NCBI GenBank assembly: GCA_002104905.1
Contig: MCFE01000173.1
Span: 62,001 to 126,000 of the forward strand
DNA length: 64,000 nucleotides
Origin: Basidiobolus meristosporus CBS 931.73
Lineage: Eukaryota; Basidiobolomycota; Basidiobolomycetes; Basidiobolales; Basidiobolaceae
Direction of reading: 5' to 3'
The notes under the pieces are model-generated. The model did not search any database. It was not told where the DNA came from and saw only the letters and a list, made by a program, of their open reading frames with translations. Below are positions 22,507 through 33,207 of the stretch, one piece after another (position 1 is the stretch's first letter; each line of letters begins with the position of its first letter). The position numbers were made by a program, and so were the translations under genes.

Positions 22507-23544
22507 TTGGTCAATTCCAGTATGTGTGAGACAAGTGAACTTAGCAAGACCCAGTTCTGTAGAGCACTTAGAGAAGGTACCCAGATGTTCCTCATGGCAG
22601 TATTACAGGAGAAATCCTCTACCCTAGCACCCCAGCAGGTCCAGACTCTCTTGAAGAAATATTCAGACATGTTTCCAGATGAGCTTGTTAGCCTACCACC
22701 ATTCAGAGATGTGGATCATGTCATTGACACAGGAGATAGCCCTCCAGTAAGCAAGACACCTTACAGAATGAGTCCATTGGAATTGGAGGAAATGAAGACA
22801 CAAATTGATCAGCTATTGGAGCAAGGATACATCAGGCCCAGCAAGTCACCCTGGGGAGCACCAGTGCTTTTTATGAAAAAGAAGGATGGAACACTTAGGA
22901 TGTGCATTGACTACAGAGCCCTGAACTCAGTTACTGTCAAGAATAAGTACCCCATACCTTGGATTGATCAGCTGTTGGAACAACTTAGTGGAGCCACTAT
23001 TTTCAGCAAGATTGACCTCATGTCAGGATACAACCAGATTATGGTGAAATCAGAAGATATCCCTAAGACACCATTCAGGACCAGATATGGACATTACAAG
23101 TACATGTTCATGAGTTTTGGCCTCACTAATGCCCCTGCAACATTCATGATGCTGATGCAGACTGTCTTTCAGGAGTACTTAGACAAGCTTGTGATAATCT
23201 ACCTGGATGACATATTGATATACAGCAAGACAGAAGAGGATTACGTGGTGCACATTGAAAAGGTCTTGAGGAAACTAAGAGAGAACAAGCTATATGGCAA
23301 GCTAGCCAAGTGTATATACTTCAAGGAACACATTGAATATCTGGGACACATAGTGACTAGCATAGGAGTGACCTTAGACCCTAAGAAGGTTGAAGTTATC
23401 AAGAATTTGAAGCAGCCCCATAGCACATCAGAACTCAGAGCATTCCTTGGAATGGCATCCTATTATTGGAAATTTGTCAAGTCCTTTGCAAGCATTGCAG
23501 CCCCTTTAACTGATATCCTCAAGAAAGACAACACCTACAAGTGA
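22507..23544 (+). pseudogene. Gypsy reverse transcriptase of G5
   Basis: 345 open codons with [38 protein letters not shown] and catalytic [13 protein letters not shown] near 23,200-23,230. It ends at a TGA at 23,542-23,544 where G4 reads TGG ([10 protein letters not shown]), a G-to-A change on this strand. RT motifs are intact, but Gag and protease upstream are not. Confidence 0.85.
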
Positions 23545-23571
23545 GACATACCCTGTGACACTGCATTTCAG

Positions 23572-24732
23572 ATGTTCAAGAATGAACTTGCTAAGCTGCC
23601 AAGTTTAAGAATACCTGACTTCAGAAAAGAGTTTACTCTGTGCACAGATGTTTCAGATTATGCAATTGGTGGAGTACTAAGCCAAGAGCACAAGGGAAAG
23701 AACTACCCAGTTGCCTTCAAGTCCAAGAAACTGAACTCAGCAGAACAAAACTATCCAGTGCATGAGAAGGAGATGCTTGCTATAATACACTGCCTGAAGA
23801 CATGGAGATGCTATTTTGAAGGAGTCAAATGCACTATAAAGACTGATCATGCCTCACTGAAGTATATATTTACTCAGAAGGTTCTATCCAGAAGAATGAC
23901 AAGATGGAGTGAATACATTCAGCAATTTGACTTGGAGATTGTCTACTGCCCTGGGAAAAACAACATGGTTGCTGATGCCTTATCAAGACTAGAGCAAGTG
24001 GCACAACTCAGCTTGGTGCATGAATCAGATTGGCCTAGCTTATTATCACAACACTTGGAGGACCAAGCCATTCCTATTGAGGTGGATGAAGAGATAATCC
24101 GGGATGACGCCAGCAAATTTGTTGTACAGGATGAAACAATCTACCAAATTGTTGATGGAAGCCCTATTGCCTATTGTCCTTATGTTGCTTGCCTGGATTT
24201 AATACATAAGCTACACAATGGATATGGACATCTTGGGATTGAAGGAACCTATAGCCTTGTGAAAGCCAGAGCACGGTGGCCCAGAATGAAACAAGATATT
24301 GAGAAGCTAGTGAAAACCTGCCCAAACTGCCAAATCAATCAAGGCCAGCCACAAAGAATTGCCAAACTCTTCCCTTTGGAGCCTGTAAGACCATTTGAGA
24401 GATGGGGAATTGACTTTATAAGAAGACTGCCAACCACCAGGAAATGCAACCGTTGGATCATAGTAGCAATTGACCATGCCACTAAATGGCCAGTTGCTAA
24501 AGCTGTACCAATAGCCAGTGAACAAGAATTTGCAAGTTTCATTTACCATGAGATCCTGATGAAGTTTGGATGCCCTGTGAAGATCTTATCTGATAGAGGA
24601 GCAAACTTTGTGGCAAAGACATTAGAAGCTTACCTGGAAATGCAGCAGATTAAACACTTGAAAACCTTGGCATATCACCCAGAACTAATGGAGTCACTGA
24701 ACACTTTAATGAATTATTTGGAAAAATGCTGA
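23572..24732 (+). pseudogene. RNase H and integrase of G5
   Basis: 386 open codons, continuous from RNase H ([16 protein letters not shown]) through RMTRWSEYIQQFD into integrase (GYGHLGIEGTYSLVKAR, TCPNCQINQGQ, ILSDRGANFVAK). The frame is lost near 24,680, where the NGVTERFNG region is shifted. Its value is in showing that RNase H and integrase belong to one frame in this family. Confidence 0.85.
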
Positions 24733-24844
24733 CCAAGTGAGCAAATGGAGCTGCCAGTAGATGGGATGAGTATAAAGATCAAGCACTTTTTGGCTGCAGA
24801 GTTAGAGTGCACAACACTACCCAACAATCACCATTCATTTCACA

Positions 24845-26098
24845 CCAATGAGAATGTTATATATGCTGTACCTTTGATTGAAGTCCAGCAAGTTAGTGTC
24901 ACAACATCACCACTACCTGTATTAGCAAGTATGTTGTTAGCTCATACCAATGCACTCATGAAGCAATTAGGTGCAGTGATAGATATGATGTATGCAATGG
25001 CCTGTAGAAATCAGGGAATAGTCCAGAAACAGGATGAGCAGATAATATATGTAGAGCAATCAATATCCCAGGTAGAAAAGCAGTACCTTTGCTGCAAAGT
25101 AGAAACTAAAGTAGCTCAATGTCACAGCCAAGAATTGAGCCATTTCCCAATGTAACAGCAGAGAAACACCATACAATCTTTGAAGCACAACAACAGTGCT
25201 CAAAGATAATGCCCGCAAAAAACCTATCACAGCAAGGGAGAGAGATAATGTGGTGTTTATACCAAAGCCTAAAAATCAAAACATATTGAAGATCTGTGAA
25301 GCCATTGAGTGCAATAATGAAGAGCGGGCAAATATTCAAAAGACTGTCAGAAGCCTAGTATGCTATCACCTTAAGGCCAGCATACCATGGGACCATCAGG
25401 AACTCAAGGTCAAGCAGACTGCACTTGACTTATTCCATGACATTATCCTGGATTCAAACAGTCAAACAGATTTTAGGCCAGCATTGGTATGCTAAGAAAG
25501 TATCTTAAGAATAGCAGGAACTATCAAAAGCAAAAGAACAATGGCCCCATGGCTAATACCAGTGGCTTCCTCAACAGCCCATTACTAATAGGGCCAAACG
25601 CTCCAGACAAGCATCAAAGCAACATCAGGTATCTGGAAGAGTGCCAATTAGGGACAAACAGGCAGACACAGATGCACCAGCACAACATTTATCAAGGAAA
25701 AAATATATTGCCACTCAAGAACCACCTAGTACAAGTAGCAGTGAAGGACCTGGCAGTGATAAATCTGCAGCTTTTACAGCAGACTGTCACATTTACCACT
25801 AAGAAAACCGCTGTTCTCACAAGAGTTGGAGGCACAGCCAGTTGAGCTACACTCCATCAAGGTAGCTGAGTGTGCAGAAAAAGGCAACCTGACTACCACA
25901 GCCTCCACATTCTCCATTGCTGACAGAGTGGAGATCCCACTGACAGACAAGGCTACAGCATCAAGAGCACAAAAGACTATCATAATGCCTTCAGTGGAGT
26001 TCTGGAGCATTAATAGGCTCACCAAGAGGTTGCAGCACTTCTTCAAGAGCAGCACTCAAGAAAACAAACTTGAATATTGCAAGGATTTATTGCAATGA
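24845..26098 (+). pseudogene. Element E Gag-like gene, copy E2
   Basis: I do not recognise this protein. In several frames it shows a heptad-like helical stretch (ALMKQLGAVIDMMYAMACRN, then QISQVEK-like), a conserved KICEAIECNNEERANIQ block, DHQELKVKQTALDLFHDII, a repeat-bearing middle region, and a C-terminal VELHSIKVAECAEKGNL...LQHFFKSSTQENKLEYCKDL block. It matches 33,208-34,139 and the minus-strand copy 39,958-35,745. The last block is followed about 270 bases later by a Gypsy-type integrase, so it may be the Gag of that element, which is an inference. It starts where G5 is cut off. Confidence 0.6.
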
Positions 26099-26359
26099 CC
26101 GGTGATGGCCTTTTTACCAGATCATCCCAATATTTTTCATAGGGGAAATACCTGGACTTATGCCAAGAAGGGTAGTCTCTACCCCACAATAGCAACTGAA
26201 CATCATGAAAAGTATCCACCAAGGAGAGCCAGCAGGACATAGAGGATGAGAAGTTACATACAACACCACAGCTCAGAGGTACTTCGGGGAAAACATGTAA
26301 TATGATATCCAAATCTCTGTTGAGTCATCTGTAGCCTGCCAGAAGTAATCATCCAACCA

Positions 26360-26975
26360 TTATGAAGAACCACTGTATCCTACTTACACAATCTGTCAAT
26401 GGCAAAATATTGGTATTGACCTTGTCCACATGCCAGCAGCTGGATCAAAAAAGTATCTGATTGTTGCTAGAGATGACCTTAGTGGATGGACAGAGGCTTG
26501 AGCCTTGCCCAACAACAAGAGCCATAACATATGGAGATTTATACTTGAAAACATTATGTGCAGATTTGGCTGCATCTGGCAGTTTGTTGCTGTCAGTGCA
26601 GAGATGACATCCCAAATGATTCAGGATTTATGCTTAAGGTACAAGATACACATTGCTTTTACTACTGCATACTACCCTCCAGCCAATGGAATGCTAGAGA
26701 GGGGACATGGACCATTGGTGAACTTTCTTGTCAAGACCTGTGAGAATAACACAACACTGTGGCCACAGCAATTACATCTTGCACTCTGGGCAGATAGAAT
26801 TACTACCAAGAGAACAACTGGATCATTGCCATTTAAGCAGCTCTATGGAATGATTGCATACTACCAGTTGAGTTTAACACAGTCACTTGGAACTCATTGT
26901 ATTGGAGATCCAATATGCAGACTGAAGACCTCCTTGCAACTTGCATACAGCAACTTGATTGCCATGACTTGAATA
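26360..26975 (+). pseudogene. Second Gypsy-family integrase
   Basis: The reading WQNIGIDLVHMPAAGSKKY followed by LIVARDDLSGWTEA is the start of a Ty3-type integrase core found in many fungal elements and is clearly different from family A. After one stop at about 26,502 the 155-codon frame at 26,505-26,972 continues with ILENIMCRFGCIWQFV and the YYPPANGMLERGHGPLVNF block holding the catalytic glutamate. The middle Asp is replaced (SAEMT where SD-G-E is expected). No RT precedes it, so an internal deletion joined Gag-like sequence to integrase. Confidence 0.75.
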
Positions 26976-27631
26976 TCCATAGAGCTGCCATAATTAGTAT
27001 TCACTTAGCCAGTAAGAAAAGTATATAAGGGAGGCAATCCCCCAACAACAAATATCATCCCTTTTATCAGTTTACCAACTTGGTGATTAGTGTGATCACT
27101 GCTACCTGATGCTACCTGAACTTCCAACCCCAGACCACAGGATACTCCCAGGAAACTGCGCTGACAGCCAACTGACCTTAGAGGCACTACTTGTGAGGAG
27201 TACTCAGAGGAGGTATCTTTTATTATATTAGATTTTTTCCCAAGTTTGTTCTTGTACAGACTAAGATACTTTTCTGTCTTTGTAGCTATTGATCACAGCT
27301 GCATTCTTATCAAGTCCTGACTGGTGGAGTTTACAGTTGTTTTGACTTTGGAAGCTTTAGTACATTGTCATCTCAAAGGATGCTGAACCCAGCACATACT
27401 ATTGTTAAGATGCCAACTAAGTTGGGGATTGTAGCTCAATATTTTTCCCTTGACAAGCTTGTGGCTTTATTCCCCATTGCATTAGATTAGAGAGAGAACC
27501 CAAGTATTCCTAACAAGTTTCTGCCAGAGGTTATTGCACCCAGTGAACACCCCACACACAAAACACTTGAAAAGTATTGGACATATATCTCCCCTGAACT
27601 TATACACCACCACAACATGTCACTTTCAAAC
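26976..27631. repeat. Unassigned stretch with repeat X copy 1
   Basis: About 27,330-27,625 aligns to 29,740-30,120, sharing aagatgccaactaagttggg, gacaagcttgtggcttta and attgcacccagtgaacac. The better copy reads KMPTKLGIIAQ and KLVALVPITLDERWNPN in one frame, so X is probably a piece of an element polyprotein. The 350 bases before it show no recognisable gene. Confidence 0.45.
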
Positions 27632-28383
27632 CAGCCAATCAAAGCATGTGAGATATTCACAGGTACTACTACTATATCTGATCTGCACCACTGCAGGATG
27701 TTATCTTTGTATCATGTGTATTGCTTGTGTAGTTGCCCAAAAACTTTGATCCTTCAAAATATTTACATAAATGACTTCTCCAGCTGAAAAATAAAGAGAG
27801 CCTCTCTTTCCAGTATCTTCACACTACAGTTACTGGTTTAAAGGTCTTAAGAGTTCCCTTGCATCCCTTGCACTGTTGAGTACTTGACTTTGATTGGTAC
27901 TACATCAGTAAAGAGACTGCAAAGCTCACAAGAATTCAATCTAAGTTCTACAGGAAAACTACAGTTTTTCTGTTAGAAAAGTCCCCTCTAAGAAACCTTT
28001 TCAATATGAGGCAGTCCCTTCAGTATGAAGTTAACTTTAGAGACCCTCTGATAAAGCTCCTTTACTCTGAAGATGCCCCTTCAGGTAGCCCTTTAGTGTA
28101 AGTCCACTTGAGAGACCACTGTAAGAAGCCCCTTTACTCTAAAGAGACCCCTTTGGACACTACTTTAGAGACTCCTACACCACACTCATTAAGTTTAAAG
28201 AGGAGCTTAGAATGTCCATATTAGGAAAAATTGTATTTGAAAGGTAAGTGACTTTCAAATGACAAAAAGTTACTATAAAAGTAAAAGAACCCAATAGTAA
28301 ACAGAAAGTCTGAACACTGCTTTAGAAGTGAGAAATACTGCCTATAGTATATTTTAAACCTACCATTGAGAATATTAGTGACA
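27632..28383 (+). repeat. L2 LTR, truncated both ends
   Basis: Matches the inner two thirds of the L2 unit at 34,144-35,263, from ccaatca to gtatattttaaacc. It contains the site into which the foldback element inserted in the other L2 copy, here uninterrupted (gatattcacaggtactac near 27,650). It also carries the CCCCTTTA-rich tandem repeats at about 27,985-28,190. Confidence 0.65.
27985..28190 (+). repeat. CCCCTTTA-type degenerate tandem repeats
   Basis: Short units built on ccctttactctaaagagacc and close variants. They recur at the same place in each L2 copy (34,820-34,960 and, inverted, 37,615-37,860). Confidence 0.65.
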
Positions 28384-28609
28384 GCCTAGCTACAGGATCA
28401 TGACAGCTGATCTGAATTAGATCTACACATGTGACCAAATTACTTTTCATATGGTATCATACATACTCATTATATTGCATAAGTTTTTTCTCACTTCATA
28501 TGTGATTATTTGATATCAGCACATCTATGCTAGCCCTATTAGAAATATTCATAATGAACCCATTACAAGGCCATCACAAAATTAAGATCCTGTCACTAAC
28601 TGCAACTGA

Positions 28610-28959
28610 TGTTGTGAAATTTGTAATTCCATCTAAATATTGACCTAACTTAGTCACTTAGATCATTACCTTCAAATCCTAAAGAAAACTTACCAAGCTC
28701 CTGGTGAGGATTTACTTAGAATATTCCCACCAAAACACCAGGTGCCCAGAACATGAAAATTCCAAAGTTGTCCAAACAGCCCCAAACTTTGCACACATGC
28801 TATTGGGACCCTTTGTAGCCTATTCTACATGTGCTTTTTTATGCTAAGACCATGTGAAAGTTTAAATACTACGTTTACATTCAATTAATCATTGAGTGAG
28901 AACCACATAATCTGCTTGTCCTCCCCATCATTTCCAATATGTCCAAGATTCTTATAACA
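28610..28959 (+). repeat. 5' LTR of Copia C3 (350 bp)
   Basis: Starts tgttgtgaaatttgtaatt and ends ttcttataaca. The same LTR type occurs at 12,560, 32,267 and, inverted, at 45,211, 48,104, 48,510 and 49,151. Confidence 0.85.
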
Positions 28960-28990
28960 GGTTACAAGCCCCAAACTGTTACTCTCTGCA

Positions 28991-29720
28991 ATGTCTACTA
29001 CTGCTATTACTGGAATTTTTCCCTCTGCTGAAAAGTTGGATGGATCTAACTACCAAGTGTGGAAGGTGAAGATGTAGATGCTGTTACAACAAAAAGGCCT
29101 TTGGGATATTGTCATGGGAGAAGAATGCCCTCCTGAAATTGTTGGAAGCCTTAGAGTACCAGAAGAAAGAACAAAGTGCCTTTATTTACATTTGCCTTAA
29201 TGTTAAAAACAAACTGCTAATTCAATGCTCAAGAGCAAAAACAGCAAAGAATGCCTTGAAGACATTAGAAAACACCTATCAGTCATGTTCAGATGCTAAG
29301 AAAATGTATCTAGGACAAATATTCTTTACTACAAAGATGCAGCCAGGAGAAGAAATGAAAAACTTAATTAACAGAACTACCCTGCTAGTAGATGAGAGGG
29401 AATCTGCTGGCATACCAACTACTGATGAGGATGAGATAGTAGCTATTCTGAATAGCCTAACAGACATGTTTCAGGGCCTTCTATTGGCCCTAGAGTCCAG
29501 AACTAAAGACTTGCCCTTAAGTAACATATATGGAAGGCTCCTGGATGAAGTATTAAGACAATTAGTTGCTAATAAGAAGGAAGAAGAAAATGCTTTAATA
29601 AGCAATGATAACCAGCAAAAGAGGTACCAAAGACCTTACAAAGGCAATAGCAACCCGTTTTGCAACTACAGCAAAAGGAAAGGACACACATCAGACTGAT
29701 GTAGTGGGATCATAGTGACA
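28991..29720 (+). pseudogene. Copia Gag of C3
   Basis: Starts MSTTAITGIFPSAEKLDG then SNYQVWKVKM, the usual beginning of Copia Gag, followed by a stop (TAG) at about 29,074 and a frameshift. The long open part at 29,109-29,699 covers the Gag body (RAKTAKNALKTLENTYQSC, TKMQPGEEMKNLINRTTLL, KEEENALISNDNQQ). It ends at the zinc knuckle FCNYSKRKGHTSD, in which the second Cys is Ser and the next codon is a stop. Gag would form the element's particle. Confidence 0.8.
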
Positions 29721-29734
29721 CCCACTGACAGATG

Positions 29735-30125
29735 TGCTCATTCCCATATTTCTGACTTCCCAAATTCTCTATTACACTTACTTTAGGTTTATTCAATTTG
29801 TCTTGCCTGTTCAGTACTATCCCATAAGCCAGTTGACTATCACATATGCTTACTTTGGAAGCTCTAGTATGTTGTCATCTCAAAGGACTTTGAGCCCAGC
29901 ACATACTTTTGTTAAGATGCCAACTAAGTTGGGCATTATAGCTCAATAGTATTCCATTGACAAGCTTGTGGCTTTAGTCCCCATCACATTAGATGAGAGA
30001 TGGAACCCAAATATTCCTAGCAAGCTTTTGCCAGATATTATTGCACCCAGTGAACACTCCACACAAAACACTTGAGAAGTGTTGAACTCATCTCTCCCTT
30101 GGACTTATACACCACCACACTGGTG
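29735..30125 (+). repeat. Repeat X copy 2, between Copia gag and protease
   Basis: Foreign to Copia: it matches 27,330-27,625. The readable part is MPTKLGIIAQ, then KLVALVPITLDERWNPNIPS. It looks like an insertion, but no target duplication was found. Confidence 0.5.
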
Positions 30126-30184
30126 TCTCAAAAAAAGAGATAATCTACAAAGAAGCCTGAATATGGAAATGCTGCAACAGCAGA

Positions 30185-31578
30185 AGATATACTATTTGTA
30201 TCTGTACTAGATATGACCACAAACAAGGACTCTCAGATGCAGTATACTGACTCTGGATCATCTCAACACTTTAAACACCAAAAAGAACTTTTTACCCAAC
30301 ATCAAGAAATTCCAATCATAAAGGTTTTCAGGGGTGACAATAGAACACTTGATGCAGTGGGAGAAGGAACTATCCAAGTAAGCCATAGAAGCACTGAAGG
30401 AAGCAATATAATGACTTTTAAAGATGTACTCTATGTACCAGAAATAGCCAAGATCCTACTATCTATAAGCAAGGCCACAGCAGAAGGACGCTGTTTCAGC
30501 TTTGACAATTCTGGATCCAGGATCACTGATCAAAATGGTCCCATATAGCATTGGGTATCAGAGACCAAAGTCTATACAAGTTGACTTATATTTCAACATA
30601 TCTGGAAGCCAATATGAATAACTTAAATGAAGAAACACCAATTCTTTGGTACAGGAGATTGGGACACATCAATTTTGATTATTTGTGCAAAATGATCAAA
30701 GATCAGCTAATTTCCGGTGTAAAAGCTGATCCTCCAGCTAACTTAGAGAACTGTGAAGCCTACATATCTGGAAAGCAAGCCAGACCACTGCTCAAGAGCA
30801 ATGGGTTAATCAAAACTAAGAAAAATTGGATCCAATTCACTCAGATCTGTGTGGACCTGTGCAAACTTTATCCTTAGGTGGGATGGAGTATTTAATCATT
30901 TTTATTGATGATTATACACACAGGTCTACTTCATGCAGAGAAAGAAAGAAGCTCTGTCTAAGTTCAGGGAGTTTAAAGTCATGGTGGAGAGAGAAACTGT
31001 GAAAAAATCAAGAAAATATGCTCTGACAATGGTGGAGGACATACCTCAGAACTCTTCATCCACTTCTGCAAAAATCTTGGGATAAAGCAAGCAACTACTG
31101 TACAATACTTTCCACAGCAAAATGAAGTAGCAGAGTGTGCTAACAGAGGAATATTTGATATGACAAGATCTATGATCTATGATCAAAAATTATCCTATGA
31201 TTATTGGGCAGAATTAGTTGCTATATCCATATACCTTATAAGTAGGAGTTATAACAGAATAATTTGTGATTCTACTCCATTTGAAGCATGATATGGACAC
31301 AGACCAAGTGTAGAATATCTAAGAATATCTGGGTGTACAACATATGCCAAGAAACTGCCCCAAAATCAGTCAGAATTTGAGCCAAAAAGTGTAAAATGCA
31401 TATTTTTGGCCACTGCAATGAGTGTAAAGCATACAGACTCTACAATGCCAAAGCAAAGAAGCTTATCAAGTCCCAGGATGGGGTATCTGATGAAGATTCA
31501 AAATCTTCACAAAAATTGACATCAGATGATGAAAAAAATCTGATTGCAAATCCTCCAATTGTCAGAACTGAATCTTAT
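30185..31578 (+). pseudogene. Copia protease and integrase of C3
   Basis: Protease has YTDSGSSQHFKHQKELF near 30,240-30,290 and TFKDVLYVPEIAKILLSISK after it. GAG_pre-integrase follows (LWYRRLGHINFDYLCKMIKD). The integrase core continues through frame breaks: FIIDDYTH-like, the damaged DNGGE region, and QQNEVAECANRGIFDMTRSM with the catalytic glutamate. A C-terminal piece ends with CKAYRLYNAKAKKLIKSQDG and an acidic tail at 31,396-31,581. The cysteine pair of the zinc site is partly lost (CEAYISGK). Confidence 0.78.
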
Positions 31579-31679
31579 TGATCTATGGCCAGCAATCTAA
31601 TATACATAATGCTTTGAACATGTCCAGATAGCTTATATTAAGCAGGAGTTGTCAGTTAGCATAATCAGAACTATGGATC

Positions 31680-32255
31680 TGATTACATTGCTGTGGTTAA
31701 GCAGATTTTTAGATACCTAGAAGGAACTGCTGATATCTGTTTAAGATACACTTATATGAATTCAGAACAGGATCTTGTGGGATACTCTAACGCTGATTGG
31801 GTACAAAATTTGGAAGACAGAAGATGCACCACAGGATACACCTTTCTTTATTGTAAAGGAGCAAATTCTGGGAATTCAAGTAAGCAACCAACCATGGCAC
31901 ATTCTACTACCAAGGCAGAGTATATGGCTTATATGGCAGCCTGTGAAGCTACAAAAGAAGCAATGTTGTTAAGAAAGCTTTTTACAGATTTAAGCCTATG
32001 TCAAAAAACTCCTATTACTTTATTTCAGGATAATCAAGGATGTATACAATAAGGAAGATATTCACTTTTCATGCCAGAACTAAGCGCATAGATATTAGAC
32101 ATCTTTTCATACATGAAGCTTCAGAGAATAACTCAGTTAGCCTAACTTACTGTCCGTCATATGAAATGGTTGCAGACATGTTTACCAAACCATTAACTGG
32201 AGGCAAGTCTGAATATCTTAGGTCAAAATTAGGACTAGTTAGCATGAGCATTTAG
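31680..32255 (+). pseudogene. Copia RNase H of C3
   Basis: Reads VKQIFRYLEGTADICLRYTY, LVGYSNADWVQNLEDRRCTT, then AHSTTKAEYMAYMAACEA and TPITLFQDNQGCIQ. A stop at 32,050-32,052 separates the last block (RTKRIDIRHLFIHEA, VADMFTKPLTGGK), which is in another frame. The RT palm and its catalytic Asp pair are absent upstream. Confidence 0.8.
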
Positions 32256-32266
32256 CTGAGTAGGAA

Positions 32267-32612
32267 TGTTGTAAAAATTTGTAACTCCACCTGAATATTC
32301 ACCTAACTTAGTCGCTTAGATCATTGCCTTCAAATCTTAGAGAATATTGACCAAGTTCCTTGTTGGGATTTACTTGGAATATTTTCACTAAAATACCAGG
32401 TACCCAGAACATCAAAATTCTCAAAGTTGTCCAAACAACCCCAAACTTTGCAAACATGTTCTTGGGACCTTCTGTAATTTATTCTATGTATTCTTAATGT
32501 CACAACCATGTAAAGGTATGAAAACCACTTTTACATTGCATATATCATTAAGTGAAAACCACCTGATTTACATGTCCTTGCAATTACCTCCAATACCTCC
32601 ACAACTCTAACA
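32267..32612 (+). repeat. 3' LTR of Copia C3
   Basis: Starts tgttgtaaaaatttgtaac and ends caactctaaca. It is followed to about 32,670 by aaggttacccaccactttgt, resembling the leader after the 5' LTR (aggttacaagccccaaactg). Confidence 0.82.
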
Positions 32613-32681
32613 ACAAGGTTACCCACCACTTTGTCTGCAATTACAAGATTTAAAACATTACAACACAAACAAGTGTCAAAT

Positions 32682-33202
32682 TGTTATGAATAGACAGAAG
32701 GCAGGAGGAAAAGCTAGGCACAGCAGGAAAGGACTTAGGTGTGGACCATCAAGGCAAGGCAGGATTCAAGGCAAGGCTGTTTATTCATGACCTGTGTTTA
32801 TCAGACTGAGGAATACTTAAGGGGGGATAGGACTATATATACTTTTTGGCTATACTGCTGCCAAGAGATATTAGCTAATACTAATGGGGTTGTGGGGTGA
32901 GGCACAGCAATGGTGCTGGGGATAATGACATAGATGACATAGCACTGAGACAGGATGGGGAAATGGATTGGGTCACCTGATCATGTGACTAAGTCATGTG
33001 ACCTGGTGTTTCCATATATGGTACTGGACTATGAAAAATACAATGGAAAGCTTCAATGGAATGTTCCATTGTGTAACAATGGTTTGGAATGGTCAGGAAC
33101 TTTCTGGAAGGTGGTAGAAGGTTCCAGAAGGAATCTCTTAGGAATTAAGCTAGGAAGCTGAAACTTGGCATGGGTGTTCATGGTTGTCATGTGATCATGA
33201 CA
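32682..33202 (-). repeat. Solo LTR L1 (521 bp) with TSD caaat
   Basis: Read on the minus strand it starts tgtcatgatcacatgac and ends attcataaca. The five bases before it (32,677-32,681, caaat) are repeated after it (33,203-33,207, caaat), a perfect target duplication. Its twin is at 35,997-36,507. Short open frames inside it (for example 32,955-33,161) are not genes. Confidence 0.9.
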
Positions 33203-33207
33203 CAAAT

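Larger units (their letters stand above)
21120..24837 (+). mobile_element. Gypsy family A copy G5, 3'-truncated
   Basis: Plus-strand element with a 5' LTR, gag, RT, RNase H and most of integrase. It ends inside integrase after the HNTTQQSPF motif at about 24,837, where element E sequence begins. There is no 3' LTR. Several frame breaks are present. The RNase H/integrase link is an intact TGG (RMTRWSEYIQQFD), unlike G2 and G4. Confidence 0.88.
28610..32612 (+). mobile_element. Copia element C3 with both LTRs, RT deleted
   Basis: Ty1/Copia element in the order LTR, gag, protease, integrase, RNase H, LTR. Most of RT, including the expected YVDD region, is missing between about 31,580 and 31,690. 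A 400-bp piece of repeat X lies between gag and protease. The flanks (actga and acaag) do not match. The right LTR is followed by a further 40-60 bases of leader-like sequence, as if this were once a tandem pair. Confidence 0.85.

Noticed and set aside
28605-32617. Target-site duplication for Copia C3
   Set aside because: The flanks actga and acaag do not match, and leader-like sequence follows the right LTR.
32955-33161. Open frame of 68 codons (MGKWIGSPDHVTKS)
   Set aside because: It lies inside the L1 solo LTR, and the same reading occurs in the other L1 copy on the opposite strand (36,038-36,244).
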